Notes: a model not told the origin generated them from the sequence alone. 64,000 bases of DNA from Chitinophagaceae bacterium (GCA_022843585.1 JALHNJ010000002.1:62001-126000); one strand, 5' to 3'; counted from the first letter of the stretch, positions 28,979 to 37,456 are shown. A program made the numbers and translations.

Positions 28979-29936
28979 TTGCAATTGTTTTGTGACATAA
29001 TTCTTCAAACGGGCATTGAGGACATATCTTGTTAGGAAAATCAATTTTTGAAAAAGCATTTTCTACACCTTCTATACCATATTTATGTAGTTTTTCGATA
29101 GTCTGAGTATCCTGTATCACACGCATTTTAGCACGAAGTATATGCTCATCGGAAAATTCCAATGGCTCTACCTTATTTTCTTGTAAGTATGCTTTAAAAA
29201 GTTTTACTCGGTTGGAGTCTATAGCTCCCGTTTCAATACCCCAAATTGCATACATAAGTAATTGAAGACTTGTATCTTCATTTTCAACACCTCCAGTTTT
29301 CCAATCCACCACATAATAATCGCCGGTAGAAGTTTCGTAACCCAAATCCATTTTCCCTTTTATTGAAGCATAGCCCATTAGTTTAAATATGAGCCATTTT
29401 TCTAAATCAGAACTTTTTAGCTTCCCACCTCTACGAAATTCTTTGAACTCTTCTGCTTCATAAAAATTAATCAGGTTTGTTTCTATTTTCTCTTTGACCT
29501 CGGCTTTAAATTTTTCAGGGTCAACTATTCGGTAATATAATTCCTTGAAAATTTTATCTCCGTTAACAAATTGAATAGTACTGTTGTTACGAGCCTTCTC
29601 TGTAAGGACATAAACTGCTTCCAGTTTCTCAAATGCCCAGTTCAATATCATTGAAAGATCATAATTAACCCCACTTTTATATCTTTTAAAATAATTGTCA
29701 ATAGCATCATGAATTATGGTTCCTATAATCAAGTGCTTCGTAGCAAGATGCGATAAAAAAACAATCCTGTCTTTTCCAAGTATATTTTTTGCAGACCTTT
29801 TTTTGCTTGCATAATATTGGTAAAAATATTTTCGAGGGCAGGAATTCAATGATCCTATTCTGGAATGAGACCAGGGAAAAGTAATAACCGTTTTTACTTC
29901 TTCAATAGTATTTCCAAATAGGTCTCTTTGCTGCAT
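28962..29936 (-). CDS. Cas4/RecB-type PD-(D/E)XK nuclease with predicted 4Fe-4S cluster, Argonaute partner
   Basis: A 324-aa nuclease. H76 (GTIIHDAID), D197 (KGKMDLGYE), D211-W-K213 (VVDWKTG) and Q225...Y229 (SLQLLMYA) are the RecB/Cas4 family motifs. C33 (LNSCPRKYFYQYY) together with C305, C308 and C314 (ICPQCPFEELC) matches the C-x(n)-CxxCx5C pattern that holds a 4Fe-4S cluster in Cas4 and AddB. It should cut or resect DNA. It is the second gene of the operon: its ATG overlaps the XRE stop (TAATG) and its end overlaps the Argonaute start. Such nucleases beside pAgo genes are proposed guide generators or effectors. Which applies here is unknown. Confidence 0.88.
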   Translation of the reverse strand: MQQRDLFGNTIEEVKTVITFPWSHSRIGSLNSCPRKYFYQYYASKKRSAKNILGKDRIVFLSHLATKHLIIGTIIHDAIDNYFKRYKSGVNYDLSMILNWAFEKLEAVYVLTEKARNNSTIQFVNGDKIFKELYYRIVDPEKFKAEVKEKIETNLINFYEAEEFKEFRRGGKLKSSDLEKWLIFKLMGYASIKGKMDLGYETSTGDYYVVDWKTGGVENEDTSLQLLMYAIWGIETGAIDSNRVKLFKAYLQENKVEPLEFSDEHILRAKMRVIQDTQTIEKLHKYGIEGVENAFSKIDFPNKICPQCPFEELCHKTIANGNKY

Positions 29937-30274
29937 TATCTAAGAGATTTAAGTTGATTATGCAATGCTTTCCATTCTGTATCAGATAAATTCATTTGAT
30001 GAACTTCCTGTAAAAATTTAATTGCTTCAGGGTTAGTAACCATGTCCCTTACTTCAGTACTCACTTTACCAGAATTAGCCATTAGAATTTCAGAAGGCGT
30101 TTCCAAAACAGTACAAATTTTTTGAATTGTATCCGCAGCGGGAGGTGGTAATCTGTCATTTTCAATCTTACTTATATAAGTAAAATCACACCCTACTGAT
30201 TTTGCTAAATCACGCTGACTAATATTTTTTGACCTTCTGATTTCTTTTAAAAGAGTTCCAAATGTTGTTTTCAT
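29936..30274 (-). CDS. XRE-family regulator, first gene of the Argonaute operon
   Basis: A 112-aa protein with a Cro/C1-type helix-turn-helix at about 5-60 (LLKEIRRSKNISQRDLAKSV, then CDFTYISKIENDRLPPP). The helical C-terminus (about 75-112) may dimerise. It is translationally coupled to the nuclease gene by a 1-nt overlap. A perfect 7+7 inverted repeat 22 nt upstream of its ATG is its likely operator, so it probably represses the operon and may release it on infection or transfer. That is inference. Confidence 0.9.
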   Translation of the reverse strand: MKTTFGTLLKEIRRSKNISQRDLAKSVGCDFTYISKIENDRLPPPAADTIQKICTVLETPSEILMANSGKVSTEVRDMVTNPEAIKFLQEVHQMNLSDTEWKALHNQLKSLR

Positions 30275-30295
30275 AATATAAATATAGAAATAAAT

Positions 30296-30313
30296 GTTGA
30301 GTTGATACTCAAC
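30296..30313. promoter_or_regulatory. Inverted-repeat operator upstream of the Argonaute operon
   Basis: The arms GTTGAGT (30296-30302) and ACTCAAC (30307-30313) form a perfect inverted repeat with centre TGAT, 22 nt before the XRE start codon. The size and symmetry fit binding of an XRE dimer. Binding is inferred. Confidence 0.55.
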
Positions 30314-30408
30314 TCCTCATATAATTTTTAAAAATTTTTAATGCATTGAAAATCAATGAAGAAAATCCAAGCTGCCGCCCCTTCCTCCGGGCAGCAGCTT
30401 TCCAGGCA

Positions 30409-30434
30409 TTAAAAAAGGCAGCTTTTGCTGCCTT
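30409..30434 (-). terminator. Intrinsic terminator of the ParB-like gene
   Basis: The perfect 8-bp hairpin AAGGCAGC / GCTGCCTT (30415-30422 and 30427-30434) has a 4-nt loop and is followed on the minus strand by six T residues (30414-30409). It lies 10 nt after the ParB-like stop codon. It separates that transcription unit from the Argonaute operon. Confidence 0.85.
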
Positions 30435-30444
30435 GTAATTCTTA

Positions 30445-32238
30445 CTACTCTTTCGGTTGTAGCTTCCTGATTTTCTTATCCAGTTCTTTGATTCTTCCCC
30501 TCATTCGGTCTTCCCGTTCTTTTGCTTTTTCCTCCTGCTCAACTTCAATTCTTACTGTATTGATTCCGGCAGCCTCCGCTTCCTTATATAAGACATAGCC
30601 AGTTGCATATTGGGAATTTTTGCTTTCGGACTTACTTGCCATAGCGGCTCTTACTAAATAGGTAGCCTGTTCATTGGTTAATGATAGTAAAGCCGTATAA
30701 AATTCCTCGCCAGAACTGGTACTCGTTTCAGCAAATAAAGTTTGGGAAACTCTTTGCCTGGCACTCCAGTCGAGTGATTGAAAAATCAATAGCCTTGTCG
30801 CTACTGTATCGGCTTCTGTTTGGTTACTATTAAATGAAATATCCTGAATAGCTCCTTCAAACTGTTTGTGAACTATCACCTGAACTTTTTGCTTGTCAAT
30901 TTCCTTTGCTCGTTCTTCCCGTTGCAAAATTCCCTGAACTGCTTCCTGCAAAAGTTCCGGCGTTGCTGTTCCTGCTGTGATTGCTTCCTGTACTTTTTTC
31001 ATAGATAAACCTTTCCTGCTATTGCCATTTAAATGGCGGGTCGGCGGTTCAGGGCTGAACAAAACGGGAAAGAATTCATTGCGGCGTTCTAACAATCCTT
31101 TTTGATATTTGCCGCTTTCCAACTTTAACTGATACTCTGCCATTTCATTTTCATAATCCTGCATTGCGCCATTAAACGCTGCTTCATTAAATTCCGGTTC
31201 TTCAACTGAATACTCGTCGGTGTAATCTTCCTTGTCCGGCGTTTCAGGAGATTGCAGAATAGTTATTTCATTTACATTATAACGGGTACATTCTCCGGCT
31301 TCCTCTGATTCAGCAATTATTCTTTCTATTAATTCATCAGGCTCACCATTAAATAGTAAAGCTGTTGGTTGATGTGTATGTAATGCTAACAGGAAGCCCA
31401 ATCTTACATGAGCAGTGCATTTATTCTGGTAACAAGTAGCATTACTACAATGCGCTTGCTTTGCCAATTCAGGAAAAAGACTTTTCATTGTAGATGAATT
31501 AAACTGGCAACCGTTACAAGCCTCCGCCTCTAGTATTAATTTTTTGTCCTTCGTGTTAAACGGTGCGTCAGTTAAATCATACTTATACTTTCTAAGCAAC
31601 CAGTGCAAATCTTCCAGTTCAAAATTCTTCTGTTTCCATTTTGTGCAATGCTCTTTGAAAAATTCGGCTTGCCCTTCAACTGATATACTTGCAATTTCTA
31701 AAGCCTGTTGTAAATTCACTTTATTGTAATAGAATATTTCATGGTAGGCTTCAATCAGGTTGAGCAATTTCAACCGGACGTAAACGAATTTGTTTGACTT
31801 GCCCAAGCGTAAAGCAATTTCATCAATGTTCTTTCCTGTTTCCTGCATCCTTTTTATGGCCTGTGCTTCATCAAGTGGATGCGGGTTTTCTCTTTGCAAG
31901 TTTTCTGCTAATTGTATTTCTGTTACCTGTTCATCAGTCAGTTCTTTTATCACTACCGGAACTTCAACCAACTTTGCAAGACGGGCGGCTCTTAACCTTC
32001 TCTCTCCCGCAACCAGTTCAAACTTTCCATTGGTTACTTTCCGAACTGTCAGCGGTGAAATGATTCCATGCAGTTTAAGTTCTTCGGCGAAGGCTTCCAA
32101 ATCTTCCTGTTTAAAATACTTGCGATAATTCAGCGGACTTAATTCAATTAATTCTGTTTTCAGATTTTGATAAACACCATCTTTGATTTCAGGTTGATGG
32201 CTCTTAGTATTTTTTTTAGTTTTTATTACGGTTGTCAT
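30445..32238 (-). CDS. ParB/RepB/Spo0J-family protein with a cysteine-rich insert
   Basis: A 597-aa protein. The ParB N-terminal domain has the CTPase signature ELVAGERRLRAARLA and ENLQRENPHPLDEAQAI. The ParB helix-turn-helix region follows (LRLGKSNKFVYVRLKLLNL). A Cys-rich segment (CNGCQFNSS, then CSNATCYQNKC) probably binds zinc. The long C-terminal half is charged and helical. ParB-like proteins of Bacteroidota mobile elements commonly carry this insert and may act in partition or regulation. No parA is nearby in the window. ATG at 32238 gives MTTVIKTKKN; the frame is open to 32298, overlapping the DUF932 gene. Confidence 0.85.
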   Translation of the reverse strand: MTTVIKTKKNTKSHQPEIKDGVYQNLKTELIELSPLNYRKYFKQEDLEAFAEELKLHGIISPLTVRKVTNGKFELVAGERRLRAARLAKLVEVPVVIKELTDEQVTEIQLAENLQRENPHPLDEAQAIKRMQETGKNIDEIALRLGKSNKFVYVRLKLLNLIEAYHEIFYYNKVNLQQALEIASISVEGQAEFFKEHCTKWKQKNFELEDLHWLLRKYKYDLTDAPFNTKDKKLILEAEACNGCQFNSSTMKSLFPELAKQAHCSNATCYQNKCTAHVRLGFLLALHTHQPTALLFNGEPDELIERIIAESEEAGECTRYNVNEITILQSPETPDKEDYTDEYSVEEPEFNEAAFNGAMQDYENEMAEYQLKLESGKYQKGLLERRNEFFPVLFSPEPPTRHLNGNSRKGLSMKKVQEAITAGTATPELLQEAVQGILQREERAKEIDKQKVQVIVHKQFEGAIQDISFNSNQTEADTVATRLLIFQSLDWSARQRVSQTLFAETSTSSGEEFYTALLSLTNEQATYLVRAAMASKSESKNSQYATGYVLYKEAEAAGINTVRIEVEQEEKAKEREDRMRGRIKELDKKIRKLQPKE

Positions 32239-32294
32239 ACTGTTGATTTTTGAAGTAAGAAAATAAGCGGGGACTGCTCCCCGCCTTTTAATTA

Positions 32295-33374
32295 TCAATT
32301 AAGGATTAAAGCATTTTCACCTTTGCTTGCAAAATCTTCGCAAAGGGTAAAGGCTTTTTGTGAACGCATCTGACCAGTGCCGCCAAATAATAATGATTTT
32401 AATTTTGCTTCATCGTTTTTGAAGTTGCGGACATTCTGAAAATATCCTGTCACGGCGTTGTATGCACCAAACACAGTTCCCTTTGTTGTTTCTTCCTGTT
32501 GAGTCGGTGAAGTCATTGCATACTCAAAAACATTATTGCAAACATTGTTGAAAGCAGTTGACAGTTCATCAAATTTTGCTTCTTGCACATTTTTCAAAAC
32601 TTCCTTGTTTGGAATCATTGCCAACTGAATCAGGCGTTGCAGGTGCTGGTCAGTAATACGAACCTTTGACCATTGGTTAAAAATCTCTTCTAACTGACCG
32701 GAAAGATTATTTGATATTCCCATTACCCGATGGGCTTCGCTTAACCTGTCTTTTGCATTGGCAGTATGACGAATTTTAATACTGCCTGAACAATTGCGAA
32801 GGGCTGCATTGAGTGTATTATTGCAAACTATTCTGGTCGGCGTAAAGGCAGCGGTAATACTTCCGAATCCATCGTGTGAAGTTGTCAGGAACAAATATTT
32901 TTCTATCAGGTCGTTGCTTCCGACTTTGATATAACCTGGCAATTTTGCAGTTATAAAAATCCGTTCTCCTTTGCCCAATGCTCCTGCGGTTTCATACTGG
33001 ATACCCTCACCCCCTACGATTGAATCAAAGAAACTGAAAGCGTCAATATTCTGTACTACTTCATAATCCTTACCAACTACTCCCAATACAGCATCACTAT
33101 CGGTTCTTACGGTAGCATAATAGTTAGGAACATCAATCTTCCATTCCATCACTACATCATTATCAATTTCGGGGTCAATGTTTGGATTAGCATCATCACC
33201 ATAAGTAAAGAGATTTCTTTTCTCTACTTCATAATCGAGGCCGGCAAATTTGAGTGCCTCTGCACTTGTCGGGTAGTCATTTACAATCTGCCCCAATCCA
33301 TGCCATGCCTTTTCTTTGACTGAAAAGAAACTGGCTTTTCCTGTTTGTTGGTTTACATTTAAGTTATGTGCCAT
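32295..33374 (-). CDS. DUF932 (TIGR03299-like) phage/plasmid-type protein
   Basis: A 359-aa protein with the typical opening GKASFFSVKEKAWHGLGQIV and the internal DVVMEWKIDVPNYYATVRTD and HDGFGSITAAFTPTRIVCNNTL segments of the DUF932 family. The family is found on phages, plasmids and ICEs. Its biochemical role is not established. It lies between the ParB-like and SSB genes, typical of Bacteroidota conjugative-element maintenance modules. Confidence 0.85.
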   Translation of the reverse strand: MAHNLNVNQQTGKASFFSVKEKAWHGLGQIVNDYPTSAEALKFAGLDYEVEKRNLFTYGDDANPNIDPEIDNDVVMEWKIDVPNYYATVRTDSDAVLGVVGKDYEVVQNIDAFSFFDSIVGGEGIQYETAGALGKGERIFITAKLPGYIKVGSNDLIEKYLFLTTSHDGFGSITAAFTPTRIVCNNTLNAALRNCSGSIKIRHTANAKDRLSEAHRVMGISNNLSGQLEEIFNQWSKVRITDQHLQRLIQLAMIPNKEVLKNVQEAKFDELSTAFNNVCNNVFEYAMTSPTQQEETTKGTVFGAYNAVTGYFQNVRNFKNDEAKLKSLLFGGTGQMRSQKAFTLCEDFASKGENALILN

Positions 33375-33442
33375 AATAAATTACCCAGCGTTAATTTATA
33401 TCCCGCAGGCGGTACTGCTGCGGTTTGGTTAAATACTAAAGT

Positions 33443-33823
33443 TTAAAATGGTAAATCATCAACTGGTTCTGTGATTTCATTGGGCTGCGGAACGGTTGCA
33501 ACTGCTCCCTGTTTTGGAAATTGGTGAATTTTGATACTGTTAACATGAAAAGTCAACGACCCTTTGGCCTCTCCTTTCATATCATTGTACACATTCACCC
33601 CAACACGGCCATCGAGTTCCACCAATGCGCCTTTTTTTAATTGCTCCACCCTCTTTGGATTCACCCAATAGGCACAATTAAAATAAGTAGTGACCTCTGT
33701 AGCTTTCTCAGCACCCTTTGCTTTGTAGTAATCATTAACGGCCACTGAAAATTCAACGACCTGTCTTTCGTCTTTGAGTTGTTTAACAACTGCGTCCTTT
33801 GTAATTCTTCCGATGATGTTCAT
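33443..33823 (-). CDS. ssb: Single-stranded DNA-binding protein with acidic tail
   Basis: A 126-aa OB-fold SSB (MNIIGRITKDAVVKQL, TTYFNCAYWV, LVELDGRVGVNVY) ending in the acidic tip VDDLPF, the conserved tail through which SSB recruits replication and repair proteins. It probably coats single strands during conjugal replication of the element. A second, tail-less SSB-like gene is at 34874-35206. Confidence 0.9.
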   Translation of the reverse strand: MNIIGRITKDAVVKQLKDERQVVEFSVAVNDYYKAKGAEKATEVTTYFNCAYWVNPKRVEQLKKGALVELDGRVGVNVYNDMKGEAKGSLTFHVNSIKIHQFPKQGAVATVPQPNEITEPVDDLPF

Positions 33824-34284
33824 TTTGTTTAAGTTTTAAATGATGAATGAAAAAATTTTGTAAAAGAAAAACGGGAAAAAGAAAGCCTTTACACCGTGGT
33901 CGTGCGTGGCCGGGACACCAAATCGCAAGCGGAATAAATGAAGGGGCTGTGCGAAGGAATTGTGTTTATGCCGAACGATTTGGTTCGTGCGTTGCAATCC
34001 CGAACTTGGCTTTCGCCTTGACCCGTTTGTTTACAAAACATTTCCTCTCCATTAAAGTCTCGTTTATTTACTGTTGACGTATTGAGCGGTGTGAGGTACG
34101 AACCCGCTGAATACGCCATATTTATCAAGGCGCAGTTGTCAGGGATTATTTTGCCGCAGGCGAATTAAAAAATAATCCGGGAGTACTGTGCCGGGTCATT
34201 GATAGTGTATGAAAAAAGAACAGGAAGATGAAAGGAGCGTCGCAAGTAAAGTTGCTATGAAATACAAATGTTGGTAACAAAAGC
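33824..34284. other. 461-nt non-coding region with strong inverted repeat
   Basis: Only short open frames occur here, none with a convincing start or domain; the longest, 79 codons at 33889-34128 minus, begins with a non-ATG codon. The base composition is higher in GC than the flanks, and a 10-bp perfect hairpin lies at 34143-34178. A structured RNA, a transfer origin or a decayed gene are all possible. None can be proven from sequence. Confidence 0.5.
34143..34178. repeat. Perfect 10-bp inverted repeat
   Basis: The arms GGATTATTTT (34143-34152) and AAAATAATCC (34169-34178) have a 16-nt G+C-containing loop. It is not followed by a T-run on either strand, so it is not a clear terminator. It could be an RNA hairpin or a DNA processing/binding site. 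Confidence 0.6.
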
Positions 34285-34863
34285 CTACTGGCAATTCTGA
34301 AATTTATTTTTTGTAATAGAAAAATCTTTTCCAAACATGACAAACTGTACGAGTTTCGTATCAGTAAATCCTTTAAATAATGAAGGTGAACTCCTGTCGA
34401 ATCGGTTATTCAAATCCTGCATTCTCAATTTGGCAGCGGATGTTCCAATTAGCTTGCGGCACTCACCCAATTGTTTCTCTTCTTTCTGTGATAAGAATAT
34501 TTCATCATCATAGATCACAATATATTTCCAATCGTATCCTTTCCATTGAATATAATTTTCAGCTACTTCCTTTCGTTGTAACAATTGTGTTTGGTTTTCA
34601 AAAGCCCTTGGCTTTACTTCCACCCAAAATGCTTCGTTCGTAATTTTGTGGCGAATGAGAAAGTCTGGTGTGTAACGCTTAATACCCTCACGGATATATT
34701 CAGTAGGTATTTTAGTACGAGGGTTATAATGAATAGGTATGTGTGAACGCAGAAATTCATAATCCTGCTGAATAGATATAGCGAATTTTAATTCCAAGAG
34801 TGAATCGAATTCGTACCCCCAATAAATTATTTTAATTGCTTTGCGGTATTTGAATGTTTTCAT
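34285..34863 (-). CDS. TnsA-like endonuclease-domain protein
   Basis: A 192-aa protein whose N-terminal half has the TnsA/PD-(D/E)XK pattern: E24 in LLELKFAIS, D67 in RYTPDFLIRHK, and E82-V-K84 in FWVEVKPRA. TnsA cuts the 5' ends in Tn7-type transposition, but stand-alone TnsA-like nucleases occur widely on mobile elements with unknown roles. No tnsB, tnsC or tniQ is visible. It follows the tail-less SSB gene after 10 nt on the same strand. Confidence 0.75.
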   Translation of the reverse strand: MKTFKYRKAIKIIYWGYEFDSLLELKFAISIQQDYEFLRSHIPIHYNPRTKIPTEYIREGIKRYTPDFLIRHKITNEAFWVEVKPRAFENQTQLLQRKEVAENYIQWKGYDWKYIVIYDDEIFLSQKEEKQLGECRKLIGTSAAKLRMQDLNNRFDRSSPSLFKGFTDTKLVQFVMFGKDFSITKNKFQNCQ

Positions 34864-34873
34864 GTTTTAAATT

Positions 34874-35206
34874 TTAACGGTCAAGATCAACGTAGTAATC
34901 AGCAATTATTTCTGTCACATATCTTTTGTGCCCTGCCTTATCATCGTATGTCCTGTATTCAACCCGGCCATCCACCAGTACATGACTGCCTTTGATGAGG
35001 TAGTCTTTCAACCTTTCGACCTGTTTTTGCCGCCAGATCTTCACTGTGTGCCAGGTCGTGAGTTTTTGGGGTGGGCCTTCTTTTTGCGGAATGAAAATGT
35101 CTGTAGCCATGCGCATTACTGCCATAAGGCTGCCATTTTTGGTTGTTATGATTGTCGGGTCTTTGCCCAGCCAGCCTATCAGTTGCACTTTGTTGAGTGA
35201 TTTCAT
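34874..35206 (-). CDS. ssb: Second single-stranded DNA-binding protein (short, no acidic tail)
   Basis: A 110-aa OB-fold SSB: SLNKVQLIGWLGKDPTI at the start, TTWHTVKIWRQKQVERLKDY, and HVLVDGRVEYRTYDDKAG. It lacks the acidic C-terminal tip, so it may not recruit host partners. It is clustered with the TnsA-like gene and probably serves element DNA processing or replication. Confidence 0.85.
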   Translation of the reverse strand: MKSLNKVQLIGWLGKDPTIITTKNGSLMAVMRMATDIFIPQKEGPPQKLTTWHTVKIWRQKQVERLKDYLIKGSHVLVDGRVEYRTYDDKAGHKRYVTEIIADYYVDLDR

Positions 35207-35331
35207 CGTGCTTTAGTTTAGGATACGAAGATTGTGCAGCCGGTAAAAATAAAGCGAACATTGACCAATTCATCACGGCTATAAGCGATTAAAATCGATT
35301 TTAAACCGAAAGGATTTTGTATCTTTTTGCT

Positions 35332-35772
35332 ATGAAAAAGACCCTCAAACAAAAATTACAGGAAACAGTTCGCCGTTGTGGTTACTGTGGTGAGGTGCTG
35401 AAAGGAAACTCGAACAAAAGATTTTGTGATAACAGTTGCCGCAGTGCGGTTAATAATATAAAGTATAAAAAAGATAATAAGATAATTACTCAAATCAACA
35501 GATTACTTAAACGCAACAGGGATATAATACGACAGGCTTTAGGGAAAGTAAGCACCGTTATTGTAGCCAGAGAAAAACTGGTTGCCCAGGGGTTTGATTT
35601 TGATTTTACCACTCACTGGTATGAGAATGCTAAGGGTGAGCAATATGAATATTGTTATGATTATGGCTACCTTGAATTGAAAGCGGGAAAGGTGCTTTTA
35701 GTGAAGGACACTAAACTAAAAAAGAAAAGAAAAAAAATAAACCAGCACTTGGCTGGCTTATTTAATAGGTAG
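35332..35772 (+). CDS. Small zinc-ribbon protein of unknown function
   Basis: A 146-aa basic protein. Four cysteines in CGYCGEVL (C16, C19) and RFCDNSCRS (C32, C36) form a likely zinc knuckle, followed by a lysine-rich helix and a C-terminal region ending in a KKKRKK stretch. It may bind nucleic acid. Similar proteins occur on Bacteroidota mobile elements. ATG at 35332 is preferred over a TTG at 35317. It is the only plus-strand gene in this part of the element. Confidence 0.7.
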   Translation: MKKTLKQKLQETVRRCGYCGEVLKGNSNKRFCDNSCRSAVNNIKYKKDNKIITQINRLLKRNRDIIRQALGKVSTVIVAREKLVAQGFDFDFTTHWYENAKGEQYEYCYDYGYLELKAGKVLLVKDTKLKKKRKKINQHLAGLFNR

Positions 35773-35816
35773 TGAAACTGATTATCTTAATTCATCCAGA
35801 TGAGTTGATTTTTTGT

Positions 35817-36404
35817 TCACTCCAGTAGCCTGTCAAATACAGGGTTCATTGAGCCTGCAATTTTTTTCGAAATAGTCTCGCTGACAACCCCTGCACTTAC
35901 CATTTCGGTTAATTTTCCTGTAAGCAACTGCCTCCAATTTTTCTTATTCAGATAATACATTTCTTTTAACTCACTTAGTTCATTCATCAGATCAGTCCAT
36001 ATTATTTCCTGGCCGGTTTTCAATTCCTGTAAATTTTTAAACAATTCGTCAATTCTTGCATCTGATTTTCGTCTTTCTTCAACCGTAAAATCAGATCTAT
36101 CATCTGGTATTGCCGTATCGGTAATCTCCTTTGTCATTTTAATCTCCTGATTCAAAAAATGAAGAAGCTTTATATGCCATTTGTTGGTTTCACATTCTGT
36201 GGGTACTTCTGCTTTACAAACTTTCAGGTGCTCATCGTATGTGGCCTGAAACTTATTTCTAATATTTTCCAGCAGAACAACTCTTTCATTATTATAAAAA
36301 TTGGCTGCGTGTTCCTTAATTAAATTAAGTGCATTCTGAACACTTAACCCCTCATTAGAAATTTCATCATAAATTTCTCCTGCCTCGAAATTAATAAAAT
36401 CCAT
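35817..36404 (-). CDS. Unknown 195-aa protein, last gene of the GHKL/PRTase operon
   Basis: A 195-aa, mostly helical, charged protein with no recognised domain and no signal peptide. Coiled-coil character is likely at about 95-150 (ERRKSDARIDELFKNLQELK). It starts 5 nt after the preceding gene, so it belongs to the four-gene operon at 35817-40962. Its position suggests an accessory or effector subunit; nothing in the sequence identifies an activity. Confidence 0.6.
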   Translation of the reverse strand: MDFINFEAGEIYDEISNEGLSVQNALNLIKEHAANFYNNERVVLLENIRNKFQATYDEHLKVCKAEVPTECETNKWHIKLLHFLNQEIKMTKEITDTAIPDDRSDFTVEERRKSDARIDELFKNLQELKTGQEIIWTDLMNELSELKEMYYLNKKNWRQLLTGKLTEMVSAGVVSETISKKIAGSMNPVFDRLLE

Positions 36405-36409
36405 ATACT

Positions 36410-37456
36410 TTATTTTCGTCTATAACCATGATCGATTACCTGATCAATATATAATAATTTATCCTCGATTTTTTTCCCTTTCAACGCCGGCAATTGCTTT
36501 TCAAGGGAGCTTGTGATTAATTTTACTTTTTGTCCTCCTATAATTGTTTCTTTAACAGCAGCAACCAAGTCCGCTGCCAGTTTAATTTTCTCAAATGCCT
36601 TCCATTTATAAACTACATCATCTTCAGAAAGGTCAGGTAAATATTTGGCATCCGGACAAACCATACTGTATGCCCAACTTAGAAAGTGAATTGCGTTAAA
36701 CAACCGCAGGTAGTTTTCGAGTGAATAATATATGTCTGTGGAAAACCCGTGCACTATCGAATGACGGTTCAGTTTATCTACTACCAGACCGGTACGTGTA
36801 TCGAGATATAGATTATTGGTGAAAAAGTCCTCAATAATTGAAAACCAAAGCTGCATATACTCACGATGGTAACCTGCCAATGCCTGTACCTGGTTTTCAT
36901 CAAACTTTAATTGATGATCTTTGAAATGATGGTAGTGTTTTCGATAATATTCGAGCTTACGTGCATGATCATCTTTTTTCATTAATTCGAATGCGCCAAT
37001 CAAATCAGCAGAACGCATTATCTTTTGTTGTTCCTTCCCCTGGTAATTAATCAGGTAATGACGCAATGAACCTTCGATAACGCTTATGAGTAAACTAATT
37101 GCCCCTGCATAATCTTGTTGAAGACAAAGAATAACCGACTGATCAATCAAAGGACAGAATGGCTTTAGACTCGGCCTTTCCTTATAGTAACCGTCAATAA
37201 AATAAGCGGTATGGCGAAGGTCAAAAAAATAATCCTTGAAAATCTGAAAGACGGTTTCCTGCGTTCCGCTATCTTCTTTCTGCATCCATTCAAATGTGCT
37301 GATATTATATCCAACTAAATAAGGGTGTACAAAAGCCCAATTGAATTTTTTAAGGTATTGATTAACTCCAACCACCCATCTAGCCTCATCAAGGTGATCT
37401 AACAGAGGTTTTTTCTCTCTTTCAAAAAAGCTTTTAATTATTTCTTTGTCCTGCAT
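36410..37456 (-). CDS. HEPN-like protein (R-x4-H motif) in the GHKL/PRTase operon
   Basis: A 348-aa helical protein. Near residue 231 it has LNRHSIVHGFS, where R231-x4-H236 matches the RNase motif of HEPN domains, followed by the aromatic helix typical of them (YYSLENYLRLFNAIHFL). An earlier helix, AISLLISVIEGSLRHYLI (119-136), resembles the first HEPN helices. HEPN proteins in defence operons often cleave RNA. That activity is inferred. It lies 12 nt downstream of the PRTase-like gene. Confidence 0.6.
   Translation of the reverse strand: MQDKEIIKSFFEREKKPLLDHLDEARWVVGVNQYLKKFNWAFVHPYLVGYNISTFEWMQKEDSGTQETVFQIFKDYFFDLRHTAYFIDGYYKERPSLKPFCPLIDQSVILCLQQDYAGAISLLISVIEGSLRHYLINYQGKEQQKIMRSADLIGAFELMKKDDHARKLEYYRKHYHHFKDHQLKFDENQVQALAGYHREYMQLWFSIIEDFFTNNLYLDTRTGLVVDKLNRHSIVHGFSTDIYYSLENYLRLFNAIHFLSWAYSMVCPDAKYLPDLSEDDVVYKWKAFEKIKLAADLVAAVKETIIGGQKVKLITSSLEKQLPALKGKKIEDKLLYIDQVIDHGYRRK

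Noticed and set aside
29979-30274. XRE protein as antitoxin of a separate toxin-antitoxin pair
   Set aside because: Its 1-nt overlap with the nuclease gene and the single operator support a regulator of the whole Argonaute operon; no toxin family is adjacent.
33889-34128. 79-codon minus-strand open frame
   Set aside because: It has a non-ATG start, no domain, odd composition and no operon link; treated as non-coding.
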